This document shows positions 10,690 through 21,670 of a DNA stretch of 64,000 bases, in pieces (position 1 is the stretch's first letter; each line of letters opens with the position of its first letter). Location: positions 1-64,000 of the forward strand of contig VJWN01000031.1 in assembly GCA_007644065.1 (NCBI GenBank). The letters are read 5' to 3'. Both the position numbers and the translations under genes were made by a program. A model generated the notes under the pieces. It was not told where the DNA came from, ran no database searches, and saw nothing but the letters and a program-made list of their open reading frames with translations. This stretch comes from Margaritispora aquatica (taxonomy: Eukaryota > Ascomycota > Leotiomycetes > Helotiales > Discinellaceae).

Positions 10690-11182
10690 ATCTGCAAATG
10701 AAGGTAGTTGAAAGCTGATGACTGGTATAGGGCTTGGATCCGGAGCTGTCACTGGAGAGTTGATGATCGACATGGCGGAGGGCTGCTAGTGGATAATGCC
10801 AAGGATTTCCGACAGCGGAAGTGGAGTCAAACAGGATGAGTGGGATGTTAGCAAAATCGTAGTCACGAAATGACAACCATGTAATTCCTAAATTGAAAAT
10901 GGATTTGTTGGCTATTATATTTTATTGGGCAAGATAGGCAAGACGTCACCACGTCTAGCACCCGTATAATTACTTCTTCTATCTACTAGATAGCTGTGTT
11001 ACTCTCCGACACAGGTACTACCCTGCAACCCAACCTGTGGCACAAACTCTTGCAGGGCACTTGTATGGGATTGAATTTCGGTGGACATTTGACTTTAATC
11101 TGCGTCTCTACGAGTGTTCTAATTAAGCACCCGATTATGTTCTTGAGCAGACTTTCCTTGTCAGACGTATATCCTGCAGGTT
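10690..11182. other. Promoter of VPS5 / 3' flank of MED11
   Basis: The two flanking genes are both on the minus strand. No reading frame with coding character is present. Confidence 0.5.
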
Positions 11183-11742
11183 TCAAGTCATGTCTGTATC
11201 GACCCCTCCAGCATAATTCTCCCCTCTCTCCTGCACCAAGAACTTTCTAGCCTTTGCCCACAGCTCTGCTTCCATGTCACGGCCAACCTGACCAGAATTG
11301 CTATTCAACCAACCAATATCCAACTTGCCCATGCCACCTTCAGATACAGTCTCTGCGGTAGACGCGCTAGGGAATCCGCCTTTGCTATCCTTCTTCTTGT
11401 TGACTTCTTCCGCTGGCACAACCCTCTTCTTCTTTTCGGCGGGTAGAATTTCTGCTTCTTCTAATCCATAGATCTGTCTCCGTAATCCAACTCCAATTGC
11501 TTGTAGTCCTTGAAGGTAGGTGTTGCTAGCTGCTGTAAACTCCTCTCGGCGGGCTTCTGCGAGTGTTTGGAGAGCCAATCCAGCGGAGCGCAAAAGTTCA
11601 TGGAGTTTCTTGAGGATTAGTATTGACCGAGTGTGCATTAGGCATAGCATACCTTATCGATGTCGTTTAGTTGTTGAATTCGCTCCGCCTGGGTGAAAGA
11701 CTGGAATGTTGCTTCCGCATCAGTACTGGAAGGAGTGGTCAT
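11183..11742 (-). CDS. MED11: Mediator complex subunit 11
   Basis: Exon 1 (11742-11653) encodes MTTPSSTDAEATFQSFTQAE plus RIQQLNDIDK. A 44-nt intron (11652-11609) follows, then exon 2 (11608-11183), for 171 residues. The core RIQQLNDIDK...LLRSAGLALQTLAE is the Med11 helical motif that forms a four-helix bundle with Med22 in the Mediator head. The downstream helix (EEFTAASNTYLQGLQAIGVGL) matches the second family helix. The Lys/Glu-rich insertion and the tail ending near GENYAGG are typical of filamentous ascomycete orthologues. Mediator head links activators to RNA polymerase II. The gene is divergent from TAF5, so two general-transcription genes share one promoter region. Confidence 0.85.
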
Positions 11743-12115
11743 CTTGATGTAAGATTTGATTTGAGAGAAACGAAAGATGCCTAAGAATGGCAATATACAT
11801 CTGTATTTTTATCTGTAAGCTGGTTGAATAATGAATAATGAATGTCCAAAATATTTAAGAATAAAGTAATCGGGGAAACTTCGGATGATGGGGAAAGTGA
11901 GGCTCTGCGGGAAGCTTTCTGGCAGCCAAACTACCTACACTCCTTTGAGACTGCATCTATCTGTATGCGCTAAATGAAAACTGATACCATTCAATCATCC
12001 ACAACTCTGATCACTGTATCACGCCGCATGCGCATCGAACTCACGGAAATATCATCATTACTTGGGATATGTGGATGATCCTCACGATACGGTGAAAGGT
12101 GTGGACGACATCAAT
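11743..12115. promoter_or_regulatory. Shared promoter of MED11 (-) and TAF5 (+)
   Basis: The 373-bp gap separates the start codons of two RNA polymerase II machinery genes transcribed away from each other. No TATA box or factor site stands out. The shared gap suggests, but does not prove, coordinated expression. Confidence 0.5.
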
Positions 12116-14971
12116 ATGTCGAATCATCCCCCTCAAGGTCCTAGCAATGGACCTCCAAGTGCTGGAATGGGGGCTCAACATCAACCTGGGAATCAAGGAC
12201 CACCCCCACCAGGAACGAACCTCTCACAGCAAAACCTAAATCAGATTGTAAGCTTCTTTGGGTGTCGGTTATGTCAATGTTTTTGCTTTTCATGGAGGGC
12301 ACGGAAGGAAACGGAATGGGGACGTCTAATACTGTCGCTATCATGTTTGATTCTATTATTTTCTCATTTGGTGCAAACTCAAGTGAGTCTATGCATATAG
12401 CTGTAGTATGTAGACGTCCGTTCTCGAGTCTTCCTCATACTACTACCTTACAAGCCTGTCCTTCTATCACGCTGTACATTTTCCCAAAGTGTTAGAAATG
12501 AATGACACATTCTTATCCCCATCAGTCCACAACATCGTGGACAACCTCAATAGCGACAGAATGGCATTGTCGCGAAAGTCACATGACTAGGCGAGTCGCC
12601 TTTGATCGAGGAGTCTTTCGATTTGATACAGCTTCTTGTCATAGCTTGCGGCACACATTCTTTTCTTTGACCATCATACAAAATGCCTCGCTCAAAGCAT
12701 GGCTTGGGGATGCATATGGACAACAAGTTCAATGCCCTTGGTCTTACTGCATCTTTTTATCAAAATTCCCAGAGCGAGCTTGGCAGACTATGTGATTCTG
12801 CAGACGTTAATCAATTCCGCCAGGTCATTGAATATCTTCTCAAGAAAGGATACAAGAAGACAGAACAAGTCCTCCGTCAAGAATCTAGCCATGTGGACAA
12901 AGATGGCAGACCGATCCAAGACAGAGTCGAGGATCTTGGGGAAGGGAAGTATCGCAAAGCATTCGCATTATTGAGCTCGTGGATTGAAGGAAACCTGGAT
13001 ATCTACAAGGTGCGCTCTTCCCTCCTGTGATTTTCTTTTGCTAATTTTATAGTATGAACTGCGGCGGTTACTATGGCCCATCTTCGTCTACTCCTTCCTG
13101 GAGCTCGTGGTCAATGATCAAACCTCCGAAGCCGAAACCTTCTTTCAGGATCTGAGCTCCCAATTCCAATCAGTACACCATGATGAGCTTCAGAGCCTCG
13201 AAACGATCAAACTCCCCCAACATGTGTTTGACAATCCTATCGCCAAGCTATACAGGACGAACAAATATCGGATCCCCCTCAATACTCATGTTTATTTTAA
13301 TCTAGTAACGTTCCTAGAGTCCAGTGGAAAGGGTGGTGGAACCGTCGTTACATACTTGATTCAGACCTATTGCGAAATTCGGGAGACCAACAGAGGCCCT
13401 CTTGATCAATTTAGTTTTGAAGCCATCATCAACCACTCCAGAGGCATTGGCCAGGATGACAGCGATCTTCAAGAGGGTATTGAAGGTGGATTTACTGGTG
13501 TCAGCAACAAGGATATTATGGATAATAATGCTGTTCTCCGACTTGGTCAGATGGCTATGGAACCTGAGTTGGCGCAAGATCTCAGAGCTGAACTCGAGGA
13601 TGAGGACATCAAGAACCCACCTGCATTTGGTCGACCATCTCTTACAGAAGAATTCGATCGGAACATCAAACGCGAAGAAAGCGCCGACGCTCCAAGTCGG
13701 AGTGAGATTCCTTTGCCACCATCTCGTGCCAGAGACGTTGTTATGGAAGTTCAAAAGATCAAGGAGTACAGAGATAGATTCAAGATCGAGGGTCGAACAG
13801 GTGGAGTAGGACCAGCTGTTTCTGTCTGCATGTTCACTTTTCACAACACATTAGACTCGTAAGTTACTCCCGCGCAAAGATGACAGTCGCTGACAAAGAA
13901 AGGATCACATGCATCGAATTTTCTGATGATACTAATTTGGTTGCTGTTGGCACAGAGGAGTCTTACGTACGAATTTGGCATTTACATGGTGACGCGCTCC
14001 CCAACCTGGTTGCGAATCATACTGGACCTCCTTCGAATTCTCGGCGTCTGATTGGACACTCAGGTCCAGTCTACAGCGTCTCATTCTCTCCCTCAATCGC
14101 TGCTCCTGATAATGCAGATAAAAACACGCCTTCAACTGCGCCAAGACTACTTCTCTCCAGTTCGGCCGACAAAACCATTCGTCTTTGGTCTTTGGAGACT
14201 TGGAGCTGCTTGGTTGTATACAAAGGTCACGAAGGTCCTGTGTGGAATGTTCGCTGGAGTCCATTTGGCCACTACTTTGCGTCGTGCGGATGGGACAAGA
14301 CTGTGAGGGTCTGGGGCCAAGATCACATCTCATTTCTTCGATTGATGGTCGGACATGATTCTTGTGTCAATCAAGTGGCATGGCATCCAAATGGAGCTTA
14401 CGTTTTCTCTGCCAGTGACCAAGCTGATAAGACTGTTCGCATGTGGTCTTTCACTACTGGTGAATGCGTCCGTATTTTATCTGGCCATACTGAAACCATT
14501 AGTGCTCTTGAGTGCAGTCCGAATGGAAAGATGTTGGCTTCTGCTGATGTAGGTGGTAGCATTATCCTATGGGATCTTGCTAAGGGGGCGCAAATCAAAC
14601 GATGTCGAGGACATGGAAAGGGTGGTATTTGGTCGCTTTCATTCAGCGTCGAATCCACTGTCATGGTTTCTGGTGGAGCTGACGGTACAGTTCGTATCTG
14701 GGATATTGAAGTTCCCACTGATCCTCACAAAGGAGATGGAGAGGTGGTTGGTACTGGTGGACAAGCAGATGCAACTCGGATCAATGGTGCTGCTGCTGCG
14801 CCTGTAATTGCTGCCGCGGGAAGCAAAAAGAAGGGCAAAGACATGATGATCACTCCTGATCAGATCAGTGCATTTCCTACTAAGAAGACTCCTGTCTATA
14901 AAGTCAAATTCACTAGGATGAATTTGGTCATGGGTGGTGGATGTTATCTACCTCAACCTGGAGCTGCTTGA
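12116..14971 (+). CDS. TAF5: TFIID subunit TAF5 (WD40-associated)
   Basis: Four exons (12116-12247, 12824-13009, 13053-13858, 13903-14971) give 730 residues, all phases closing. After a Pro/Gln/Gly-rich head comes the LisH motif ([22 protein letters not shown]). The TAF5 N-terminal domain follows ([19 protein letters not shown], then [20 protein letters not shown]). A linker leads to [21 protein letters not shown] and at least six WD40 repeats, several ending in a clear WD or related pair (TVRMWSF, SIILWDL, TVRIWDI). TAF5 scaffolds TFIID and, in yeasts, also SAGA. The 44-nt last intron uses the second of two nearby AG sites; only that choice keeps the frame. The first intron is 576 nt, about ten times its neighbours. 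The start at 12116 is the first in-frame ATG before the conserved head. Confidence 0.92.
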
Positions 14972-15409
14972 TATGGTCTTGCATTGCGGCGTTGGGCGGA
15001 TTGCAGTCATATACCTGGAAGGTTTTGGGTGTACACTAAACTAAAATTCGATACCATTATCTGCGTTCATAAATGTGTCATATTGTGAATAGTTCGGTAT
15101 GGTTGATATCATCGCCACTGCTTGTTCTATTCGAAACCAGATTTTTCGATATTATTCAAACGTTTGCCATTAGAATACATTAAGCACTTACTCATCTAAA
15201 TCAAGTAAAATGAGATTTCACATTATCCCTAACATTCAATGACAGTAACATAATCTCGATACATTAGACCTCACGAAACACAGAACCCCAATTGATCAGC
15301 TCATGAGGAAGAGCAATTCACACAGAATCTCTCTCGTCAACAGCTATAAGTGATGCGATCGAAATCTTCCTTGAGCATTCGCGATTCAGCAAAATCCATC
15401 GGCTACCAC
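14972..15409. other. Convergent intergenic region
   Basis: The 3' ends of TAF5 and the 2EXR gene face each other here. The stretch is AT-rich, consistent with polyadenylation regions. No gene is seen. Confidence 0.5.
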
Positions 15410-16260
15410 TTACATCATCTCCATCGCTCTCCCCTCGATAATCTTAAACTCAATCACAGGCTGAAAACCCCTCGCACGCCACTCCTTCTCATACGTCTCG
15501 CAATCCTTCTCAATAAAGTCTACAATATTCGCCTGGTCCCTCATGGCTACTTTGCACCAATCCCGATGCAGCTTGAATTCTGTTTGCTCAGGCGAGTCCG
15601 CATCGACGAGATGCCAGGCTTGGCCAGGAACGACAAGGTCTTTGTGCCAGGTGCGGATGCGCAGTATGAAGAAGAAATGCGTTATGCTATGCGTGGTGCG
15701 GAGGAAGTTGATGCTGGACGTGTTAGTGGGGAAGCGATCCACAGAAATAAAGACGCATACCATTTTTCAGGCCCAGAGCCTGACCAAATATCCGAATCCA
15801 CGGCTACTTTTTGGATCCCATTCCAGAGTCCTCGTTCATGCATATCAGCTACCTGCTCCACTGTCTCCTTCGCTCGCCATCTCTTGCACTCAGCATATGC
15901 CACATCCTCCTTCAAATTCCAATATCCATTAAACTTGCACGTCAAGATTCGCAATGCCTCAGCTCGCGACTCGTGACATACACTCAAAGCGACGGGATGA
16001 GAGCCGCCGTATGAAGCAGGAGAGGTTGTATACGTAGGAGGTGTCGTGGGAGGTGCACAAGGCTTGATATGAAGTATTCGCGGCGCAGGGAGCGTGAGCT
16101 GCCATATCTTTGACCGGATCTCAGGGAGAAGTGAAGGAAAGAGATCGAATGAAGTGTGAAAGGGTGGAGCTGGTGGGGAAACAGGTGTGTCTGGTGTGTT
16201 GACCTTAAATCGTTCGAAACTGGCTACGAAGTCGAGTTCTTTTTGCGAGGGAACTGCCAT
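15410..16260 (-). CDS. 2EXR-domain protein
   Basis: Two exons (16260-15761 and 15713-15410) around a 47-nt intron with an ACTAAC branch site give 267 residues. The segment FDLFPSLLPEIRSKIWQLTL, followed by PRILHIK and later HPVALSVCHESRAEALR, is the 2EXR domain, a family greatly expanded in Leotiomycetes and other filamentous fungi. Its function is unknown; the Leu/Pro-rich start resembles F-box proteins, and a role in protein interaction has been suggested for the family. The C-terminal half has Trp/Arg/Glu-rich helices and no second domain. The ATG at 16260 is the only upstream Met before the domain. Confidence 0.8.
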
Positions 16261-16562
16261 ATTGGATGTGATAACAAGCTGAATGGTGTTGAGATGTGGG
16301 GATGAGATGAGTATATGAGGGGTTGCTGGCTGCGCCTCTCCTAATGCACGAAGAGCTTGGTATTACAGGGTAGGCAGTTAGCTAGGCTTTTTGCAAGGCT
16401 CTGCGGGTAAATAGCTTATGGTCAGAATTTTGTGTATTCGTAGATATCTCAATAGTGGAGGTATCTTTTTCTCTCCTTGCCAAGCGAGGCGCATGAGGAT
16501 CCTACTCTGCTTCAAGCGGTTTGCTTTATCAGAGAGACTGCCGCGCCTCAGCATCATAGAGT
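16261..16562. other. Short tandem-gene spacer
   Basis: This gap lies between two minus-strand genes. It carries the 2EXR promoter and the 3' flank of the LIM gene. No coding signal. Confidence 0.45.
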
Positions 16563-17429
16563 CTATGTCAAATAAGTCTTTGTTGAAGAAAATTCGGAAG
16601 AACTGTCTGACTGGAAGTCCATCCCCGATTCACTCAAGTCGTCGAACCAAGAGTCGCCTGTTTTGTTCCTCCTAAAGATTCGTTTCCACACAGAAGGTCT
16701 CTTCTTCACTGGCCTAGGCTTCATTTGCTTGGCTGATGGGAGCCGCTCTCGAGCTTCAGTCATGTTCATACCATCCTCAAGCCATGTTGGACCATCATCC
16801 TCTGGGTTGTCAAGCTCATTGATCCAATTCTCATTCGCAGGCTGCAATTCCATGAGTTTGTGTTTGCCAACAGAGGTGTAGCAATCTTTGCAGTAGATTT
16901 CATTTCCTCTCTTCCTCGGCCGCGGAAAATCAAGAGTGTAGATGCTTCGCTGGCAGGTGCAACATATCGAGCAAGCATTACAAATTAACATCTTGCCGGT
17001 CCAAATGTCGTCTTGTGTGAGTGGAAGTTTACAAATCGAGCACTCGGCGCAAGATCCACAGAGAAGCTTTCCGGTGACAAGAAGGCGGACTTCTTTGTCT
17101 TCGCCGATTCTCATGAAGCAATAGCTGCAATTGAAGCAGTTCTCGTGCCAGCGATAATCGTCTGAAGAGTTAGCAGTACCTTGTAATGTCAATAAACTTA
17201 CCAAGTTCAACGGCTCTCCCAGTTAAAAGCTAAGTGGTCAGTATTTAGCAAGTATCAAGATAAGTTGACATACTTTTGCCAGGCAACCTGTACATTGATC
17301 AAGCCGTATCTCAGCTCGTAGACTCTCGGTGAATGAGAAGTTGTCTTTTACACTCCAACTCGCGATGCAACCTTCGAAATATCCATTCGCACTGCTATCT
17401 CGTCGGTATTGAAGGATATCACAATCCAT
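16563..17429 (-). CDS. LIM-domain protein
   Basis: Three exons (17429-17274, a 28-nt exon 17229-17202, and 17161-16563) give 260 residues. The tiny middle exon supplies LLTGRAVEL, exactly the linker expected between the first Cys pair (CTGC) and the WHENCFNCSYC half of a LIM zinc finger, which strongly supports the model. A second set of zinc ligands follows (CGSCAECSICK, then CNACSICCTC and the closing IYCKDC), giving about two LIM fingers. The C-terminal third is basic and Ser-rich with an FDDLSESG segment. LIM fingers bind proteins, often in actin or cell-polarity complexes; this paralogue is not identified further. Confidence 0.82.
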
Positions 17430-18446
17430 CGTTGCGTATGTGGAGACAGAAAGATATTATGTCGTGAACAAGCCATATATAGTGTTGCTTATCAATGTTG
17501 TCTGAGCTGACTTCATAAGGGCTGCAAGTGCAAGGATGAGTGTCAGCCCAGCCTTGGGCTGCATGATAAACTCCGCCTCTTTTCAAATCCATCTTTTTAT
17601 CTGTACTTTTCTGATCTCAAGATAAAAGTATTCAAAATACAAAGGCTTGTCCAAGTATTCTGGTATTCCGGATCACATAGGTTCAGACACCATCATCATC
17701 TCACAATGGTCATCCGGACCCAGCCAAAGTTGCTCAATAGCATATGATCACAGCGCTTCAAGAAGGCTTTCTGTGTCACTTCTAATAATATACTGACGAG
17801 CATAATATAAGCAAAATATTCCATGCCTGGAGTATTTTGGTAGAAAACATCTAGCTCGAGCACAAGCGGAAGCTATGTCAAGTAAGGACGGGAGCAGGCT
17901 CGGAATGACACGTTCATAGCTCTTTGATATCTCCAGGAATGGCTCTTTTCGGGTATGCAACGATAGATGGCCAACTAGTTGAAGCCTGTGAGGGAATCGG
18001 GACAGATATCTTGGCCCAGGAACCAGCAAGAACTATGGCTTCCAGCACATGATGAATTGGCTATGATTGGGCGAAATTGCTGCCAATCGATGCAAGCTAC
18101 AAATATGCAATGCCAGTAGTGTACGAGAGATTACATTCCAGTGCTTGTTCGAGATATGACGCCATTAGGGGTGCTGGTGGGCGTTGATTTGTATCCAGAT
18201 CCACCCATCTACGGAACTATAATCTGTCCTGCACCTGCGACTGGTAATAATGAAGCTGGACAAGACCCATAGCTCTATTAGCATATGGATTTAAGAATCA
18301 TCTAAACCTCCGTTGAGTTGTAGTCAAGATGAACGGAAAGTTTTCGGAAACATTTTCGGACACTTTCAGGAGACAATTGACGAATCTTGCCCTGTATCAG
18401 AAGATAAAAGGACATCGAGTCCCAGAAAATATATCTCAAATCAACA
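17430..18446. other. Intergenic, divergent promoters of LIM and GST genes
   Basis: About 1 kb separates two divergent genes. A 93-codon minus-strand frame (18029-17748) has no recognisable domain and no usable splice continuation. I do not call it. Confidence 0.45.
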
Positions 18447-19139
18447 ATGGCATCTCAAATGGAACTCTTCGTCCTCACATGGGGCCCATATCCCCGCCGC
18501 ATTCTCATCTATCTCCACGAGCAAGATCTCCTTTCTCAATTCAAAATCACACCCGTCACAGTCACGGCAACTGGTCTGATAGCACCAGAAAAGCCAGCTG
18601 GCACAGTACCAATCCTTAAGCTTTCTGATGGAACGTACATCAAGCAATCATTCGCCATTTTGGAATATCTGGAGGATATTCGTGAATTAGGAAATGCCAA
18701 GGCCATGTTGGGCAAGGAGAGCAGGAGCATGCGTGGGAGAACACCAATAGAGAGAGCGAGGGTCAGAGAAATGATGGCGATCGCTGATGAAGCTATGATC
18801 CATTTTGGCGTTGCATGCCACAAGGGCTCGAGCATATTCTCGGGGAGGGAGGAACAGAGTGCCACCGCCACTCGTTTCGCACTGGCAATGTGCGAGGACA
18901 AACTGGCACTTTTGGAGGGATACTATGTTGACTGGAGGGAGGATGAAATTACCCTTGCTAACATTGTGCTTTTCTCATTTTTGCAGTTCTCAAAAGAGTT
19001 CTATGGGCGAGATCTGTTGGATGGTCATCCTGCTTTGAGGCGATTTTTCGAATCATTCAGAAAGAGAGACAGCGCGCGGATTGGTCATGCATTTTATCCC
19101 GAGGACTTGAAGGCTCTGGCGATGACTTGGCTGGAATGA
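18447..19139 (+). CDS. Glutathione S-transferase-like protein
   Basis: A single exon of 230 residues. The N-terminal thioredoxin fold is visible in MELFVLTWGPYPRRILIYLHEQ, with G-x-x-P-x-R in the place of the catalytic Ser/Cys loop. GTVPILKLSDGTYIKQSFAI follows, containing the cis-Pro (VP) and the Q-S glutathione-binding pair. The C-terminal half is all-helical as in GSTs, with conserved-looking DEITLANIVLFSFLQF in place of the usual 'lt.AD' motif; here Asn replaces the Asp. Such proteins conjugate or isomerise electrophiles, or serve secondary metabolism and detoxification; the substrate is unknown. ATG 18447 is preferred, because the second Met (18459) falls inside the first strand. Confidence 0.8.
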   Translation: MASQMELFVLTWGPYPRRILIYLHEQDLLSQFKITPVTVTATGLIAPEKPAGTVPILKLSDGTYIKQSFAILEYLEDIRELGNAKAMLGKESRSMRGRTPIERARVREMMAIADEAMIHFGVACHKGSSIFSGREEQSATATRFALAMCEDKLALLEGYYVDWREDEITLANIVLFSFLQFSKEFYGRDLLDGHPALRRFFESFRKRDSARIGHAFYPEDLKALAMTWLE

Positions 19140-20642
19140 GTAAGGCAGTTTGACCTGTATCCACTTGTTGGAAGCTGCTCTGTAATTAAGGAACTTTAGC
19201 AATAGCAGATATGTCCCATGATCCATAACAATGAGGGACCATCATGATATCTCTCGAGCCTCTCAAATGCGCCCCGATTCAAACGCTATCCGTATTATCG
19301 TGAGCCAAAATCCAGCTAGAGCACTACCAAGGTGCCAAATAAAAACACCATATTTGCCAGAGACGTGAAGCTATTTTCCTCCTCGTCCCACTTCAACAAG
19401 AATTCCTTGCTGGTGCTCTTGAAATATCCATAGCGATATGCGGAAACCGGTTAGTGATATAGCCGGATTAAAATCATACTGAAGCTTCAATGGAACCCCT
19501 GATATCCTCGAAATCTTCAAGTGTGATATTCTTTGCTTCCACCTTCTTTTTTTTTCGTTAGATATAATATCTGTATTGGAAGACGGCTTCGGATCGAACT
19601 ATGGCAGAGTATGTTTAACACTTTCTAATGATCTTGCAGAATGGTCTGAGCTGGTTACGAATGCACTCAGTGTGGTATGAGAACTAACTGCCACTGTATC
19701 TGCCTTTTGATTTAGTGTGCCATTATATCTGCCAACTCGCTTGCTTTCTCCACACTAGCCTTTGGATCTTCTGGTGCATTGGAAGATGTTGCTCCAAGTG
19801 CCTTCTAGTCTTTTGACGAAATCTTTGTTGGAGTGATATAAATTCCCCTCGGGGAGTAAACGACTCTCCAGCTCTACTTTAAATTAAGCCAACTTCTTTG
19901 AATCAAGATGTCTTATATTAGTGGATATTCCGTCCTTATTTTCGAACGGAGGGGATCCTAGGAGAGATCACTATTAAAATGTATAATGCCATTTATCAAA
20001 TCCTTGATATGGTGATTTGGAAGACGGCATATTGCTAAGATCGAGATTAGTGAGAGTCTGAAATAAATAGACCAGCTACTCTGTGGGGCAAGGTACCTTG
20101 AAATTACTTATATACCTCTGTATCAATCATCTGCTTTACTTTTTGTGTTGATAGCTGCTCTTTCCCCCATCGTTCCTGTTACATTTGCGCTGTGGATGCT
20201 CACATGTGGCCTTTGAGAGTCAAAATGGGATCGAAAATGGAAGTCATAAAATATGTGAGGCATTCTCGCCATCTTTTCAATCCACATTTGACGAAACAAC
20301 ATCCACCAGACTACACAGTCAAGTACCCATTCGATGATGAGCCAATCTGAGTCAATTCGTGGCTCTTCACATATTCTTGAGACGTTCCATATGTTGCGCG
20401 TCTTCTATCGCGGATTGTAACATCATGTTGTTATAGACAAGTTGCTACAGACAAGTCACAGGACTAGCAAAGAAAACCTCAATGTCCAATATCTCCTTAT
20501 GTTACCCGAACAAGGCACCGAGATTCAAAGGCGAACTCGAATTCGCAAATTTCGAGAAGCAAATCTTCTACACAAGTCATTGACCATTCAAACTTATTAC
20601 TCAACGATGATAGCTTACTAATTAAAAACACAATCATCAATA
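19140..20642. other. 1.5-kb gene-free stretch
   Basis: The sequence is AT-rich, with stops in all frames and a T-run near 19550. No transposase-like or tRNA-like signal was found. Confidence 0.45.
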
Positions 20643-21257
20643 ATGTCAGGTCTTTGGGTTTCCCCAAATCAGACAGGCGTCAAGGTCAACAGATTTGCAG
20701 AAAGACCACATGTTGCCCAAGTCTCGCGCTTTCACTACCCCCCTCCAGCAGCTGGCGCAGTTCGAATCTGGACTCCATATTCTGAGCGCCCTCGCAACCT
20801 CTGGAGAGTCGTTCACACAAGACAACAAAGTGCATACGATGAAAGCCAAGGCTTCGTGGCTGCAAATTTTCTCGACAGCCTCAGTGACAATCACACCTTC
20901 TTTTCGTTCATCAACAAGCACTTAAGTCAGAAGTGCAGTAACGATTTTATCAGTCCATTTATTTCGGTATTTGGAGAAAAGAAAGAGGCAGATATGTGGG
21001 CTTTAGCTGCTGGGGTATTCTTTGAAGACACAGTTCAAGTTGTACAGATTGATGCAACCTGTGAAGACATGGAGGAAGTTCATGTGTGGAGAGTCAAGGA
21101 TATCAAAGCTATTGCAGGAGAAAAACTTATAGACAATGGTGCACAGAGCGAGTGGCTGATTTTGCATCACATTCCTGCTACTGCGATTGTTGGTTCTCAA
21201 ACACTTCCAACGATTCGCTTAGGTGGTTTTTCCGTCTTCAATACCGGATCAAGCTGA
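20643..21257 (+). CDS. Uncharacterised protein, DUF7587-like
   Basis: A single exon of 204 codons. The segment RNLWRVVHTRQQSAYDES, then GFVAAN, a helix, SPFISVFGEKKEADMWA and an E-D-x-x-x-V-V-Q-I-D strand, resembles a fungal domain catalogued as DUF7587. That domain's layout recalls ADP-ribosyltransferase-like folds: R-V on one strand, then an SxF/SPFISV strand, then an acidic strand. No such activity has been shown for it to my knowledge. The R, S-x-F-I-S-V and acidic residues are all present. The identification is from memory of the pattern and is tentative. Confidence 0.5.
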   Translation: MSGLWVSPNQTGVKVNRFAERPHVAQVSRFHYPPPAAGAVRIWTPYSERPRNLWRVVHTRQQSAYDESQGFVAANFLDSLSDNHTFFSFINKHLSQKCSNDFISPFISVFGEKKEADMWALAAGVFFEDTVQVVQIDATCEDMEEVHVWRVKDIKAIAGEKLIDNGAQSEWLILHHIPATAIVGSQTLPTIRLGGFSVFNTGSS

Positions 21258-21670
21258 TTTCGCATAGACAGGGAACTTGAGATCATGGATGAGTTTGGGC
21301 ATTACTTCTGCGTTGATTCTGGGGAAATGGTGAATAGGATTTCTCCTAGTGGTAATCTAAAGGAGCATGCAAACCCTTCAGAGAGAAGAGCCTCGTTTGT
21401 TGGCATGTGGGGTCGCAAGGAGTGTGCGTGCGAGCATTCAGCGCTTTGTGAGCACATCCCTTGGCCATAGTAGGCTGTGAAGACGGAATGTTTACTTTTT
21501 CAGTTTGTGGAGCCAAAATAGAACAGCTCTTTATGGTCGTCTGCTATGGACTTGTCACGAACTCCTTAATGAAGAAGGTAATTGACTAAAAATGCATTCA
21601 AAACTGACTTTACATAAAGGCAACATCCTAAACGAGCTGTCGACCCAATCCAGCCATGAGCCCATGTCTT
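21258..21670. other. Convergent intergenic region
   Basis: This lies between facing 3' ends. Short frames at 21285-21470 have no coding features. Confidence 0.4.

Noticed and set aside
17748..18029. 93-codon minus-strand frame upstream of the GST gene
   Set aside because: No family, leader or exon continuation found.
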